In this document: positions 8,214-16,501 of the stretch, one piece after another
How positions within the stretch are numbered: position 1 is the stretch's first letter
Layout of the letters: each line of letters begins with the position of its first letter
Assembly (NCBI RefSeq): GCF_004365355.1
Contig: NZ_SODP01000001.1
Location: forward strand, 937,473-1,001,472
DNA length: 64,000 nt
DNA from: Kribbella pratensis
Lineage (GTDB): Bacteria; Actinomycetota; Actinomycetes; Propionibacteriales; Kribbellaceae
Direction of reading: 5' to 3'
The notes under the pieces: model-generated
Seen by the model: the letters and a program-made list of their open reading frames with translations, nothing else
Database searches by the model: none
Told to the model about the DNA's origin: nothing
Made by a program: the position numbers and the translations under genes

Positions 8214-9356
8214 GTGATCACCAACGCCCTGCGCTCGCTGTGGGCCGAGCCCCGCGCAGCCGCCGCTCCCGAACGGGGGCGGCGCGACTGGGCGCTGGTG
8301 GGGGTGTTGATGATAACGGCGCTGCTCGAGGGAGTCCTCCGGGACCACGTCGCCTGGCGACCGTTCGCGACGATCGTGGCAGTCGGACTCGCGCCCGTGC
8401 TGCTCTGGCGGCGTACCCAGCCCTTGGCCTGCGTCATGGTGGGCTTCGGCACCGCGATGGCGTTGGGACTGGCGACCCTGGCGGGCGGCCCCTCGCACCT
8501 GGGGCTCAACGCAATGATCTACATCCTGGTGCTCGTCTACGCGCTGGTCCGCTGGGGCTCAGGGCGCGAGATCGTGATCGGGCTGATGTTCGTGCTGATC
8601 GCTGCGGTAATCGGTACGGTCGCCGACTACACCGGCCCGTCCGACTTCATCGGCGGGTTCGGCATCCTGGCAGCGTCAGCAGCGGGCGGAGCGGCGTTCC
8701 GCTACCGCGCCGAGAGTTGGCGACGGGCGCTGGAGCAGATTCGCAGCCAGGAACGGATAGGACTCGCGCGCGAGCTGCACGACATGGTCGCCCATCACGT
8801 CTCGGCGATCGCGGTGCAGGCGCAGGCGGGCCGGGCGCTGGCCGGGCAGCGACCCGAAGCGCCGCTCGAGGCGCTGGCGGCCATCGAAGGGGAAGCATCG
8901 CAGACGCTCGCGGAGATGCGGGCGATGGTCCGGGTGCTGCGCGAGGGAGCGCCGGCGGAGTACACCCCCCAGCCCGGCGTCGCCGACCTGGTGTCCCTCG
9001 CCCGCCGCGACCCGGTCCCGGTCGTCGAGGTGGAGTTGGCTGGTGATGTGGCCGGACTTCAGCCCCAGGTCGATGCAGCCGTGTACCGGCTGGCGCAAGA
9101 GGCGCTGACCAACGCGCTGCGGCACGCGCGAAACGCCTCGCGTGTGGAGATCCGGGTCGTCGAGGGGGCAGGAAGGCTGCGGCTACGCGTGACCGACGAC
9201 GGACAGATCGACCCGGCCCGGCCAGCGGGCCGCGGCTTCGGGCTGCTGGGGATGACCGAGCGCGCGCAGCTGCTCGGCGGCACCCTGCGTGCCGGACCAG
9301 CGCCCGAGGGCGGGTGGGCGGTCGACGCCGAGCTGCCGACGGAGGTGGGCAGATGA
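8214..9356 (+). CDS. Sensor histidine kinase, NarL/DesK type
   Basis: A 380-residue membrane kinase that autophosphorylates on a histidine and passes the phosphate to the overlapping response-regulator product. The N-terminal 150 residues hold about five hydrophobic helices (32-150) with very short loops, so the signal is probably sensed in the membrane. The HisKA_3 box is ARELHDMVAHHVSA with His189 as phosphorylation site, and the C-terminus has HATPase motifs EALTNALRHA and GFGLLGMTER. The GTG start is set by the -10 hexamer. The divergent ABC exporter is a plausible target, as in many antibiotic-sensing modules. Confidence 0.93.
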   Translation: MITNALRSLWAEPRAAAAPERGRRDWALVGVLMITALLEGVLRDHVAWRPFATIVAVGLAPVLLWRRTQPLACVMVGFGTAMALGLATLAGGPSHLGLNAMIYILVLVYALVRWGSGREIVIGLMFVLIAAVIGTVADYTGPSDFIGGFGILAASAAGGAAFRYRAESWRRALEQIRSQERIGLARELHDMVAHHVSAIAVQAQAGRALAGQRPEAPLEALAAIEGEASQTLAEMRAMVRVLREGAPAEYTPQPGVADLVSLARRDPVPVVEVELAGDVAGLQPQVDAAVYRLAQEALTNALRHARNASRVEIRVVEGAGRLRLRVTDDGQIDPARPAGRGFGLLGMTERAQLLGGTLRAGPAPEGGWAVDAELPTEVGR

Positions 9357-10009
9357 CGGTACGCGTACTGGTGGCCGACGACCAGGACCTGGTCCGAACC
9401 GGCCTCTCCATGATCCTTGAAGCGCAGCCCGACATCGAGGTCGTCGGCCAGGCCGCCGACGGCCACGCCACGGTCGAGCTGGCGCATCGGCTCCGCCCCG
9501 ACGTGTGCCTGGTCGACATCCGGATGCCCGGGCTCGACGGCATCGAGGTGACCGAGCTCCTCGCAGGGCGGGGCGTCCCGGACCCAATCGCGGTGGTGGT
9601 GATCACCACCTTCGACCTCGACGAGTATGTTCACGGCGCGCTCCGGGCCGGCGCCCGAGGCTTCCTACTCAAGGACGCCGGGCCGGAGCTGCTCGTCCAG
9701 GCCGTGCATGCCGCCGCCGCCGGCGATGCCCTGATCGCGCCGAACATCACCCGGCGGCTGCTGTCCACCCTGGCCGCCAGGGGACCGTCGAAACGGCGTA
9801 CCCAACCGATCGAGCCGCTCACCGACCGCGAGGAGGAGGTGCTGGCGCTGGTCGCCCGTGGCCGCACGAACGCCGAGATCGCCGCCGACCTCTTCATCGG
9901 CCTGACGACCGCCAAGACCCACGTCGCGAGCCTGCTGACCAAGATCGGCGCCCGCAACAGGGTCGAGATCGCGATGTGGGCCTACGACACCGGCCGAGTG
10001 GGGGACTGA
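9353..10009 (+). CDS. LuxR/NarL-family response regulator
   Basis: A 218-residue transcription factor that partners the preceding kinase. The receiver domain has the acidic pair Asp9-Asp10, phospho-acceptor Asp55 in VDIRMPG and the Lys of LLKDAGP. A LuxR-type helix-turn-helix follows, from EPLTDREEEVLALVARG through NAEIAADLFIGL to KTHVASLLTKI. Its ATG overlaps the kinase stop (ATGA), giving coupled synthesis. The TGA is followed within 25 bases by the truncated ohr remnant, so the 3' border of the operon looks like a rearrangement point. Confidence 0.94.
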   Translation: MTVRVLVADDQDLVRTGLSMILEAQPDIEVVGQAADGHATVELAHRLRPDVCLVDIRMPGLDGIEVTELLAGRGVPDPIAVVVITTFDLDEYVHGALRAGARGFLLKDAGPELLVQAVHAAAAGDALIAPNITRRLLSTLAARGPSKRRTQPIEPLTDREEEVLALVARGRTNAEIAADLFIGLTTAKTHVASLLTKIGARNRVEIAMWAYDTGRVGD

Positions 10010-10031
10010 AGGGGTCCCAATCGTCGCGGAC

Positions 10032-10271
10032 GTGGTTCTGAGACTGATCGCTCGACAGGAAGGGATCTGCCTGGCGGAGTCCTCCGTCACAGCCCAGGTC
10101 GCCATGGGGCCACGAGGCGCTGCATACGCCCTGAAGGTCCGGCTCATCGTCACCCTGCCCGGCATCGAGGCCACAACGGCTCATCGACTGGCACAGGCGG
10201 CCAAGGGCGTCTGCCCGTACTCCATCGCGACCAAGGGAAACATCCCGTTCGCGCTGGAGATCGCTTCCTGA
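10032..10271 (+). pseudogene. ohr: Truncated organic hydroperoxide resistance protein (Ohr/OsmC), C-terminal half
   Basis: The 79-residue reading frame matches only the second half of Ohr, a thiol peroxidase that reduces organic hydroperoxides. The region LRLIARQ corresponds to the residues just after the peroxidatic Cys in the family, and the second-Cys motif CPYS with TKGNI is intact near the end. About 57 N-terminal residues, including the first catalytic Cys, are missing, so it cannot work as Ohr. Homology begins almost immediately after the response-regulator stop, which suggests a deletion or insertion joint. A short functional peptide is conceivable but there is no clear ribosome site. 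Confidence 0.75.
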
Positions 10272-10471
10272 AGGCCGGCAGCTCACAGGACGCATGTAGC
10301 GGCCTTCACTGGCTGCCACAGTCGGGCAGGACCGCGGGCTGGCCGCCCCAAAGGACGAGAGATGGATCGTTCCTTCGGCCGAACGCGCACGACCTCTAAG
10401 CCGATCCGCCAGTCGTCGAAGTCAGCAACCGTGGAGTCATTGGTCATCCGACCGCAACGAAGGAGTCTGAG

Positions 10472-11260
10472 ATGAGATCACCGCGGAACGCCCCCACTGC
10501 ACTGGAGTCCCCCCGCGGGCCCGTGAGCGCGGAAGCGGCAACGACGGGATCCAGCCCGGCCCGAGCGCTCCGAGAGCGGGTGGTCGGCGCTACGGCAATC
10601 ACGTTGGCAGCGTCGCTGGTGATCGAGAACTTGGTTGTCCTGGCGGGAGCGCCGGCCTACAGCGCCCCTATCAAGGAGGTGCTGGCCTTCCATGAGGGGC
10701 ACCCGGTTGCGGTCGCGATCGCGGTCGGCATGGAAGCGCTGAACGTGCCGCTGCTGCTCGGGTTCCTGGCCGGTCTCCACGGGCTCACCGGGCGCCGCGG
10801 GGGTCACGCGGGCGCGGACTGGTCGCGCCTCGCGATGGCCGCGGGCGCCTGTTACTCCGCGGTCGTGATGACTTACGCCGTTTTGTGGGACGGTGTCGTA
10901 CTGGCCGCAGGCAAGCTCACCGAGCCGACCCCAGCGTTCGAGCTCGCCTGGCGCATGCACGCGGCAGCGTTCGCGCTATCGCTGCCGGCACTCAGCACTA
11001 CATTGATCGGCGCTGCACTAGCGACACACGCGAAAAGGCTGACGCCCCGGTGGCAGTTGCTGTTCGGCGTGGCCGGGGGAGGCCTGCTGCTCGCGGCCGG
11101 GGCGGCCAGTCTCGCGGTCGCGGACGGCTCGGCATTCCTGTTCGTGGGAGTACCCGGCTACTTCGCTTGGATCGTATGGGTACTTGCCACCGGCGTGCGG
11201 CTGGTGCGCGCTCGAACAGCTGACCGTGCTGATGGCGCAATGACCTCCGAGGAAGAATGA
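10472..11260 (+). CDS. Hypothetical six-helix membrane protein
   Basis: A 262-residue integral membrane protein with about six hydrophobic segments (roughly 37-57, 75-102, 117-140, 158-182, 190-217, 224-242) and charged termini. A clear ribosome site AAGGAG lies about 9 bases before the ATG. The layout resembles DUF4386-like actinobacterial membrane proteins, but no family motif is certain and no function is assigned. It follows a 200-bp stretch without recognisable genes after the ohr remnant and precedes an immunity-protein remnant, within a region of decayed genes. Confidence 0.75.
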   Translation: MRSPRNAPTALESPRGPVSAEAATTGSSPARALRERVVGATAITLAASLVIENLVVLAGAPAYSAPIKEVLAFHEGHPVAVAIAVGMEALNVPLLLGFLAGLHGLTGRRGGHAGADWSRLAMAAGACYSAVVMTYAVLWDGVVLAAGKLTEPTPAFELAWRMHAAAFALSLPALSTTLIGAALATHAKRLTPRWQLLFGVAGGGLLLAAGAASLAVADGSAFLFVGVPGYFAWIVWVLATGVRLVRARTADRADGAMTSEEE

Positions 11261-11385
11261 CGCTTTGTCGAAAACGTCTCCGAAGTTGGCACAAGGCATT
11301 GCGAATGCTGCTGTCGCAACATTCGCGGAGGAACCGTGCCCACTCTTCGCTGGACCGGTTAGGACCAGGTCGATGCTCCACAGCA

Positions 11386-11697
11386 GGTTGTCGCGATGGC
11401 CTCGCGGTTGCCCCGGAGGCGGTACCGCTCGATCCCTGGGTTTCTGCGCTGGGTGCCGCCGCGTACGCGGCCAAGGCCGCCGGCGTGGCATCCCCAGACA
11501 AACCCGCAGCAGTAGAAGCCGAGATCCAGTGGCAGCTCGGCCAGGCGTCAGCGCGGGTCAGCGATGCTTTGCGGGCTCTCCCTCCGATGAGCGTGAACCG
11601 CTCGGGCCCTCTGGGCCAAGGGCTGCTGTCGCCTGGAGAGCTGGGCGCCATCATCCCAAGGTTTGCAGGAGGGCCTCATCCAGCCGTAGTCGCCTGA
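11386..11697 (+). pseudogene. Remnant resembling the Imm-5-like putative immunity protein family
   Basis: In this frame the stretch from about 11420 reads like the C-terminal third of the actinobacterial putative immunity protein family: VSALGAAAYAAKAAG, then EIQWQLGQA and a Pro-rich end with SGPLG. The upstream part that should carry the Ala-rich helices is absent; the 5' region is open in two frames and neither continues the family, so the gene looks truncated and possibly shifted. Family recognition is from memory of the AAYAxKA and WQL patterns and is moderate at best. Confidence 0.4.
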
Positions 11698-11845
11698 GCG
11701 GGCCGGCAACCGCCCACGACACACGTCCGCTCGCCGCAGATAGCGTGCGCTGCGGCAACCGGATCTGCCGCTGACAGCGCGAACCAACATGCCGAGACCG
11801 GATGGGTTCGAATCGCTTGCGGCAGTTGCGGACGCGGGCGGGTGT

Positions 11846-12625
11846 TTATGACGGGCGCCTGAGGTCAGTGAGGAATCGGTCGGGGGCGCGGCGGACGTAG
11901 AGCGTCGCCAGCGCGAGGCCGCCCACCCAGACCGTCGCGCCCCAGAACACGAATGTGGTCGAATACTCGGCCAGGTTGGTGCGGCGTCCGCCGAAAAGAT
12001 GGCCGGCGGCCTCGTACGCGGGCCAGGTCAGCAGGGGGATCACGGTGAAGAACAGGACGTAGGGCAACGCCTGGCATGCGAGCCAGCGTGGCCAGGTGCG
12101 GCGGGCGCGCCACCGGGCTCGCAGCGGGATGTTTCGGTAGGGCATGAGCACGGAGGTCAGTGCGCCGATGCCGAGCCACAGCAACACCACGAACACGTCA
12201 AGCAGGTCTTCGGTAAGGGATGGCGCCAGCCGGTTCATGCGGGTGATGTCGAGTTGCGCGGCGACGGAGACGGCGAGGGTGATGGGCAGCAGAAGCGAGG
12301 CGAGAACCAAGTCCTTCGACAGCAGGATGTGCACGATGTGATCGCCGTGATCGATGCGCGACAACACGTTGGCTGCGTCGTCGCCGAGCTGGTTGGTGGT
12401 GAGTGTGCTCGCCAGCACCCATGCCGCTAGTTCTGCTGCCGCTCCGGCAAGTTTGAGGCCGCCAGTCCGCGGGCTGTAGCGCTCGTAGCCGACAAAGGCC
12501 GCGGCAAGGATCAGGTTGGCGGTGAAGGCGATCAGCCAGGATCGGCGGTGCGAGAAGGTCCAACGGAGCTCATCGACGTACTCCCGTCGCACCGGCACAT
12601 GGGCGTTTCGTGGGGAGTCGGCCAT
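11846..12625 (-). CDS. Hypothetical polytopic membrane protein
   Basis: A 259-residue protein with about six hydrophobic segments (roughly 30-50, 62-76, 106-125, 140-160, 185-205, 222-246), a basic N-terminus, and a loop rich in Asp/His (GDDAANVLSRIDHGDHIVH) between helices two and three. No family motif is recognised. Nothing in the flanking 270 bp upstream looks like a partner gene. Coding-like codon use and internal hydrophobic periodicity support a real gene; its role is unknown. Confidence 0.7.
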   Translation of the reverse strand: MADSPRNAHVPVRREYVDELRWTFSHRRSWLIAFTANLILAAAFVGYERYSPRTGGLKLAGAAAELAAWVLASTLTTNQLGDDAANVLSRIDHGDHIVHILLSKDLVLASLLLPITLAVSVAAQLDITRMNRLAPSLTEDLLDVFVVLLWLGIGALTSVLMPYRNIPLRARWRARRTWPRWLACQALPYVLFFTVIPLLTWPAYEAAGHLFGGRRTNLAEYSTTFVFWGATVWVGGLALATLYVRRAPDRFLTDLRRPS

Positions 12626-12897
12626 CAGGCCCTCCGGAGGTCGCTTCGCGTATGGTCAAACCGTAGCCGGAGGGGGCCGAGATCGGGTCCCCGACCACCG
12701 ATGTCTTGCTCAGTCTCTGGGCGCCCGGCCTGAGACGCTTGCCCGGGCTCGTGGAGGTCGCGCCGACACCGAAGACCGCCAGCATCGTGCGATGCAGCCG
12801 CGTCGTGTCGGCGGCACGGTTGTCAACGTCCTGATCTGCCGCAATCCGCTCATGCCGAATTCAGGGCGTTGGTTCCATTCGCGTGGCGTTGCGGTGC
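12626..12897. other. Intergenic stretch without a recognisable gene
   Basis: Short open frames occur on both strands, but none continues a known family and none has a convincing start. It may hold decayed coding sequence, like its surroundings. Confidence 0.4.
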
Positions 12898-13488
12898 TCA
12901 GAGGTCAGCCGGCGTGCGCAGTGCATCCAACGCGACAAGGCCCGGGTAGGTCTGGCGGGATGGGTACTGGCGGCGGTAGTAGCAAGACCAGTAGCTGGTC
13001 GCACGCTGTTTTGTGAGCGCCGTGTAGCACGGATTGTCGGCGAGGAAGGTCGCGAAACCCTCGGGCATGTTCGGGCGAGTCGGCAGACTCTCAAGGACGA
13101 AGCGCTCGACGTCGGCACAAATCTCGACGACGTACTCGCCGAGGAGCTGGACAACGAACGGGATGACGCAGGCGTCATCCGACGCGAGGATCCGGGACGC
13201 GAACTCTTGACGGACGAATCCATCGTGATGCCGGGAGTAGATGCAGGACAAGACGAGCATGCGCTCGTCATCGAGCTGGCGGAGAAGCGACTGCTCGGGC
13301 CTCGGGTTGTAGATCCTGGAGGGGATCGATACCGGTTCGCTCGCGAGACGGAGGTCCGCGCAGGCGCGTCTGTTGCTTGTCGCGATATCCCCAACTGGTT
13401 CGTGGGCGCTTGCCGGTAGCGACCCGATGACCTCCGATGCGGCGGAGTGCAGGCGCGATGGAAAGGCTCGCACCAAGGTCTCGGTCAC
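12898..13488 (-). CDS. Conserved-looking hypothetical protein
   Basis: A 196-residue soluble protein without signal peptide or membrane segment. The central part (about 75-140) is rich in Leu, Val and acidic residues and looks globular; the C-terminus has several Tyr, Trp and Cys residues (YWSCYYRRQY). No family is recognised. The GTG at 13488 is chosen because a -10 hexamer lies 6 bases upstream; the longer in-frame opening to 13521 would put that hexamer inside the gene. It is divergent from the YwqK-like gene across about 100 bp. Confidence 0.6.
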   Translation of the reverse strand: MTETLVRAFPSRLHSAASEVIGSLPASAHEPVGDIATSNRRACADLRLASEPVSIPSRIYNPRPEQSLLRQLDDERMLVLSCIYSRHHDGFVRQEFASRILASDDACVIPFVVQLLGEYVVEICADVERFVLESLPTRPNMPEGFATFLADNPCYTALTKQRATSYWSCYYRRQYPSRQTYPGLVALDALRTPADL

Positions 13489-13494
13489 CCGAAG

Positions 13495-13500
13495 ACAATA
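13495..13500 (-). promoter_or_regulatory. -10 element (TATTGT on the minus strand)
   Basis: TATTGT ends 6 bases before the GTG at 13488, consistent with a leaderless transcript. Confidence 0.5.
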
Positions 13501-13575
13501 GCCGCCACAACGCAATGACATGCCGCTGTCCGTGCGCGCTCATCCCCCGTGAGCACTACGCGGAGAGGGACGTGG

Positions 13576-13581
13576 CATTGT
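13576..13581 (+). promoter_or_regulatory. -10 element CATTGT
   Basis: CATTGT ends 6 bases before the GTG at 13588. It nearly mirrors the TATTGT serving the divergent gene, so both may share regulation. Confidence 0.45.
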
Positions 13582-13587
13582 GCTCGC

Positions 13588-13923
13588 GTGAACGAGGGCC
13601 AGGAAGGCAGTGCGTTGCGGGTGCCCGACAGTGAACTGGAGTTTGGGCCAGACTTGGTCATGCACTATCGGGGTCAACCGTTCACGGGCATCGCCTTCGA
13701 CGTCATGGAGGACGGCACCCGAAGCGAACTCTCATATGTCGACGGTCTACAGCATGGACCGGCCCGGGACTGGGATGCCTCAGGACGGCTCCGAGCCGAG
13801 GACTTCTGGCGTACCAACGTTCGCCACGGCGTGAGTCGTACCTACGACGAGAACGGTGCTGTGATCTCAGAGCAGTGGTGGGACCACGACACGAGGGTGA
13901 ACGCTCCGCCGTCTGACGAGTGA
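13588..13923 (+). CDS. YwqK/MORN-repeat-like protein
   Basis: A 111-residue protein with about three MORN-variant units of the YwqK kind: YRGQPFTGIAFD, then DGLQHGPARDWDASGRL, then NVRHGVSRTYDENGAV. In the databases such proteins are often labelled YwqK-family antitoxin or immunity proteins, and no toxin gene accompanies this one. The GTG start is chosen from the -10 hexamer 6 bases upstream; the ATG-proximal opening at 13549 lacks this support. It lies in a run of small orphan genes, and a dispersed repeat begins 27 bases after its stop. Confidence 0.65.
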   Translation: MNEGQEGSALRVPDSELEFGPDLVMHYRGQPFTGIAFDVMEDGTRSELSYVDGLQHGPARDWDASGRLRAEDFWRTNVRHGVSRTYDENGAVISEQWWDHDTRVNAPPSDE

Positions 13924-13950
13924 GGCCACCGCCTCAATCCGGGCGCGAAG

Positions 13951-13999
13951 CTCGAACGCACTCATGTGCCGCGGAGAGTCAAAAGTCGGAACTGCCGAT
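13951..13999 (+). repeat. Dispersed intergenic repeat, copy A
   Basis: Contains CGAACGCACTCATGTGCCGC and, 20 bases later, GTCGGAACTGCCGATG. The first half recurs near 14401 and 17749, the second near 15018. Confidence 0.45.
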
Positions 14000-14398
14000 G
14001 ACCGTGCAGGATGGAAGGCTGCTCTGCGTGGAGTTCGTCTGCGACATCTGGCTGGGTGTGATCGATGACCCGCCCGCCCACAACGAGATCCGAGCGTTCT
14101 GGAACGTCAAGGAGAACCGGGTTCTCGAGTACCTTCCTCATGGGCATCGATGTGGCTCGGCTGCACCAACGCCGGTGACTATCCCAGCCCCGGACGAGCG
14201 GGCGCCGTGTTCGACGTGCTGTTTCTCCTCGGGACTACGCCGAACTACAACGCCCCAGCGATCACGAGAGAACTGATCGACCGGCTCCTGGCGGCGTTCG
14301 CGTCGGCGCCTGAATCGACCCTGCCCGCGACGCCGATCGACTCACTCCGGGAGTTCCTGAAGCGCCACGAGGGTCGCTATCTCGTGTGCGAGGGCTGA
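13998..14398 (+). pseudogene. Frameshifted hypothetical gene
   Basis: Two overlapping frames read like one protein. The first (from ATG 13998) gives DGRLLCVEFVCDIWLG, then HNEIRAFWNV and VLEYLP; the second takes over near 14140-14150 and gives NAGDYPSPG, VFDVLFLLGT and LREFLKRHEGRYLVCEG. Each half shows coding-like composition only in its own segment, which indicates a single-base indel around 14140. No family is recognised. A sequencing error is an alternative to a real mutation. Confidence 0.55.
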
Positions 14399-14400
14399 GG

Positions 14401-14430
14401 TCGAAACGCACTCTCATGCCGCTGTCTGCG
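14401..14430 (+). repeat. Dispersed intergenic repeat, copy B
   Basis: CGAAACGCACTCTCATGCCG starts 4 bases after the stop of the frameshifted gene. It is closely similar to copies near 13953 and 17749. Confidence 0.5.
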
Positions 14431-14475
14431 CGGTCGTTCACGGCCATGAGCGGATGAGCAAATGGCCTGGGCCAT

Positions 14476-14481
14476 TAGGCT
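14476..14481 (+). promoter_or_regulatory. -10 element TAGGCT
   Basis: TAGGCT ends 6 bases before the ATG at 14488, with no ribosome site between. Confidence 0.6.
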
Positions 14482-14487
14482 TCCGCC

Positions 14488-15006
14488 ATGCCTGATCAGT
14501 ACCGAGAGCATCCCGGGGTGACCTGTCACGCCCTGGATGGAGCGCTGGTCCCGATCCCTGCGGTTCAGGAGTCCGACGCGACCGTATGGTTCGCGATACC
14601 GACTGAGCCGGACGCTCCGCGGATCTGGGAGGGCCTTCGTGCGCGTCGTAGCCCGGGCCGCGAGACAGCAGAGATCTGCGCGGTGCCCTTGTTCGCCTAC
14701 GACCTCAACTTCGGCGACGAGGTGGCAGTCATCGCATCCGGTGAGGGTGCGCTAGTCGCTACAGCCATCGTGGTCGACGGGGGCAACTACACGTTTCGGA
14801 TCTGGCAGGAGGATGCGGACGAGGCTGCGCTGAGTCAGGTTGCGGTCGAATTCGCTGAGATGGGTTGCCTGATCGAGGGCTACAGCGGTCACCTGCTCGG
14901 TCTCTCCTGCGATCGGGCGTTGGGCCAGGCAGTCGCGGACGAACTTTATGCCGGCGAGCGGGACGGGCGATTCACGTATGAGACTGGACGACAGCGAACA
15001 CACTGA
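14488..15006 (+). CDS. DUF4265 domain-containing protein
   Basis: A 172-residue soluble protein. The DUF4265 pattern is visible from about residue 60: EICAVPLFAYDLNFGDEV, a following GALVATAIVVDGGNYTFRIW and the C-terminal GCLIEGYSGHLLGLSC. The family has no proven function but often occurs as a solitary small gene next to immunity-like proteins. The start is fixed by the -10 hexamer. Neighbours are a frameshifted gene upstream and an S1-domain remnant downstream. Confidence 0.8.
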   Translation: MPDQYREHPGVTCHALDGALVPIPAVQESDATVWFAIPTEPDAPRIWEGLRARRSPGRETAEICAVPLFAYDLNFGDEVAVIASGEGALVATAIVVDGGNYTFRIWQEDADEAALSQVAVEFAEMGCLIEGYSGHLLGLSCDRALGQAVADELYAGERDGRFTYETGRQRTH

Positions 15007-15010
15007 TCTG

Positions 15011-15040
15011 TTGCCGACAGTGAAAGCTCGGAACTGTCGA
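15011..15040 (+). repeat. Dispersed intergenic repeat, partial copy D
   Basis: GCTCGGAACTGTCGATGTG and the bases before it match the second half of copy A (13975-13999) with a few differences. Confidence 0.35.
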
Positions 15041-15051
15041 TGTGCGGGCCG

Positions 15052-15426
15052 TCAGCGATTGGCGCGGTCAAAGTCTGACGGACGCATGCTCAGGCGGATC
15101 TGTCGGTTGTGGTCGGTCGCGCCGATCACGACGGCGCGGACCTGCGAGGCAACGGGTGGATAGTCGTCCGGTGACACTGGCTGGTGCGCATCGTCAAGAA
15201 GCATTGGGATCTCGACCAACCCGATGATCCGCTCACCAAGGTCAACGAAGAAGCCGAACCGGTGATGACTGATCACCGTCCCGTCAACGACGCACCCTGG
15301 CCGGTAGCGACGAACCGCGTCGGCCCACTCTTCGTCAGACGGTGTGGATCGGGACTCAAAGGCAGCCCATTCATCACTCAGGCCGTTCAGATCCCCGATG
15401 GTGCCACATCCCGCGGAAACGTCCGG
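15052..15426 (-). pseudogene. S1 RNA-binding-domain protein without an in-frame start
   Basis: The C-terminal 74 codons (from a GTG at 15276) read as an S1 domain: FGFFVDLGERIIGLVEIPML, then VSPDDYPPV and QIRLSMRPSDF. Coding-like sequence continues upstream in the same frame (LSDEWAAFES, EEWADAVRRYRPG) until a stop at 15427-15429, but no ATG, GTG or TTG occurs there. The natural start is therefore lost, or lies beyond a frameshift (an ATG in another frame sits nearby). A 74-residue product from GTG would lack the first beta-strand of the fold. Family assignment is good; functionality is doubtful. Confidence 0.55.
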
Positions 15427-15653
15427 TCATGGAGCCGACAGTGCGCTCAGTGGCCGACGTGAGGGTGATCCAGCACTACGATTCTCCTGTTGTCGGAACT
15501 ACGGACCGATAAAGCACGTGGTTGCGTGTCAGGCACTCCGGACCCCACGCGGCGCGACGTGCTCTCGGGCCCATCGTTGTCCCTGCGTTCCTCCGCAAAC
15601 GCCGCGGACGATAGTGCGGACATGCCGATGAGCGAGTGCCGAGGTCATGCGGA

Positions 15654-16031
15654 TCAGTGTCCGTCGAACGCGAAGCGCTCACCCACCTGCGGGTCATACA
15701 GCGGACAGCCGAGCCCGATCGCTACATTCACGATGCGGTTCATGTTGTCGCCAGACATGCCGCGACAGTCCGCTCGAAGGTGGTGCCGAGACCACGTGAC
15801 TTCGAGTCCCGCTCGTTGAGTCGGGCTGACCCACGTGAGCCACTCACTGGCACCGTTGGCCTCCCGCGAAGCCCCGGGAAATGAAGCCACCAGTGCGTCT
15901 AGGAAAGCATCCACCGGTATGTCGTTGAGACCCGGCACCGATCCTCTCTCGTCCATCAGTTCCTGATAGATCGATTCCGGGTCCAGAGTCTGGGAAGCGC
16001 TTTGCTGCCAGAAGACGAGTTCGTAACTCAC
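15654..16031 (-). CDS. Hypothetical small protein
   Basis: A 125-residue soluble protein beginning with GTG. It starts SYELVFWQQ, has an acidic middle, a Trp-rich segment (EWLTWVSP), and ends GCPLYDPQVGERFAFD. This type of small solitary protein recurs in actinobacteria, but no named family is certain. The clear amphipathic pattern and balanced composition support a real gene. There is no partner gene nearby. Confidence 0.65.
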   Translation of the reverse strand: MSYELVFWQQSASQTLDPESIYQELMDERGSVPGLNDIPVDAFLDALVASFPGASREANGASEWLTWVSPTQRAGLEVTWSRHHLRADCRGMSGDNMNRIVNVAIGLGCPLYDPQVGERFAFDGH

Positions 16032-16045
16032 GTAGGGAGTCTGCC

Positions 16046-16291
16046 ATGGGGTCGTCGCGACGTCGGAACCGACGCGATGACGCTGTGGTCGTCCGCATGA
16101 CGCGTGAGGTGGCTCAACGGCTTTGCTTTGCGATCTCCGCGGGCTACGAGGCCGTCTCGCGTCCGGAGTACGACATCCGACATGGGCTCTCGCAGCCGCA
16201 GGTCCGCCAATTGGTGGATGCGATCGAGATCACCGTTAGGCATGGTGACGCCAAGATCTCCGTCCCTCTCGAACCGGGGTGGAGAGGTTGA
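16046..16291 (+). CDS. Possible small hypothetical protein
   Basis: An 81-codon frame divergent from the preceding gene by 14 bp, with an alternative ATG at 16097. The C-terminal part (YDIRHGLSQPQVRQLVDAIE, then KISVPLEPGW) looks protein-like, whereas the first 17 residues are Arg-rich and less so. No family is recognised and the opposite strand is also open, so the call is tentative. Confidence 0.3.
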   Translation: MGSSRRRNRRDDAVVVRMTREVAQRLCFAISAGYEAVSRPEYDIRHGLSQPQVRQLVDAIEITVRHGDAKISVPLEPGWRG

Positions 16292-16501
16292 GAACGCCAG
16301 AAGGCGGCGCCCGCTCCAGTAGGGCATGCGGTCGAGGCGGCGCCGGCGATCCGGCACCCTAGCGCTCGCGATGTCTGCGGGACGTCCTGATCGGCCGAAA
16401 CAGCGCTGCAATGGATCGGTATCGAGGCGATGACGGAAGAGCAGGACCGCGCGCACACTGAAGCGTGACGACTCAGCTTGCAGCGAGCCACGGAGACCCA
16501 A

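Noticed and set aside
11801..11815. GGTTCGAATC resembling a tRNA T-loop
   Set aside because: The flanking bases do not form a T-stem, acceptor stem or anticodon arm.
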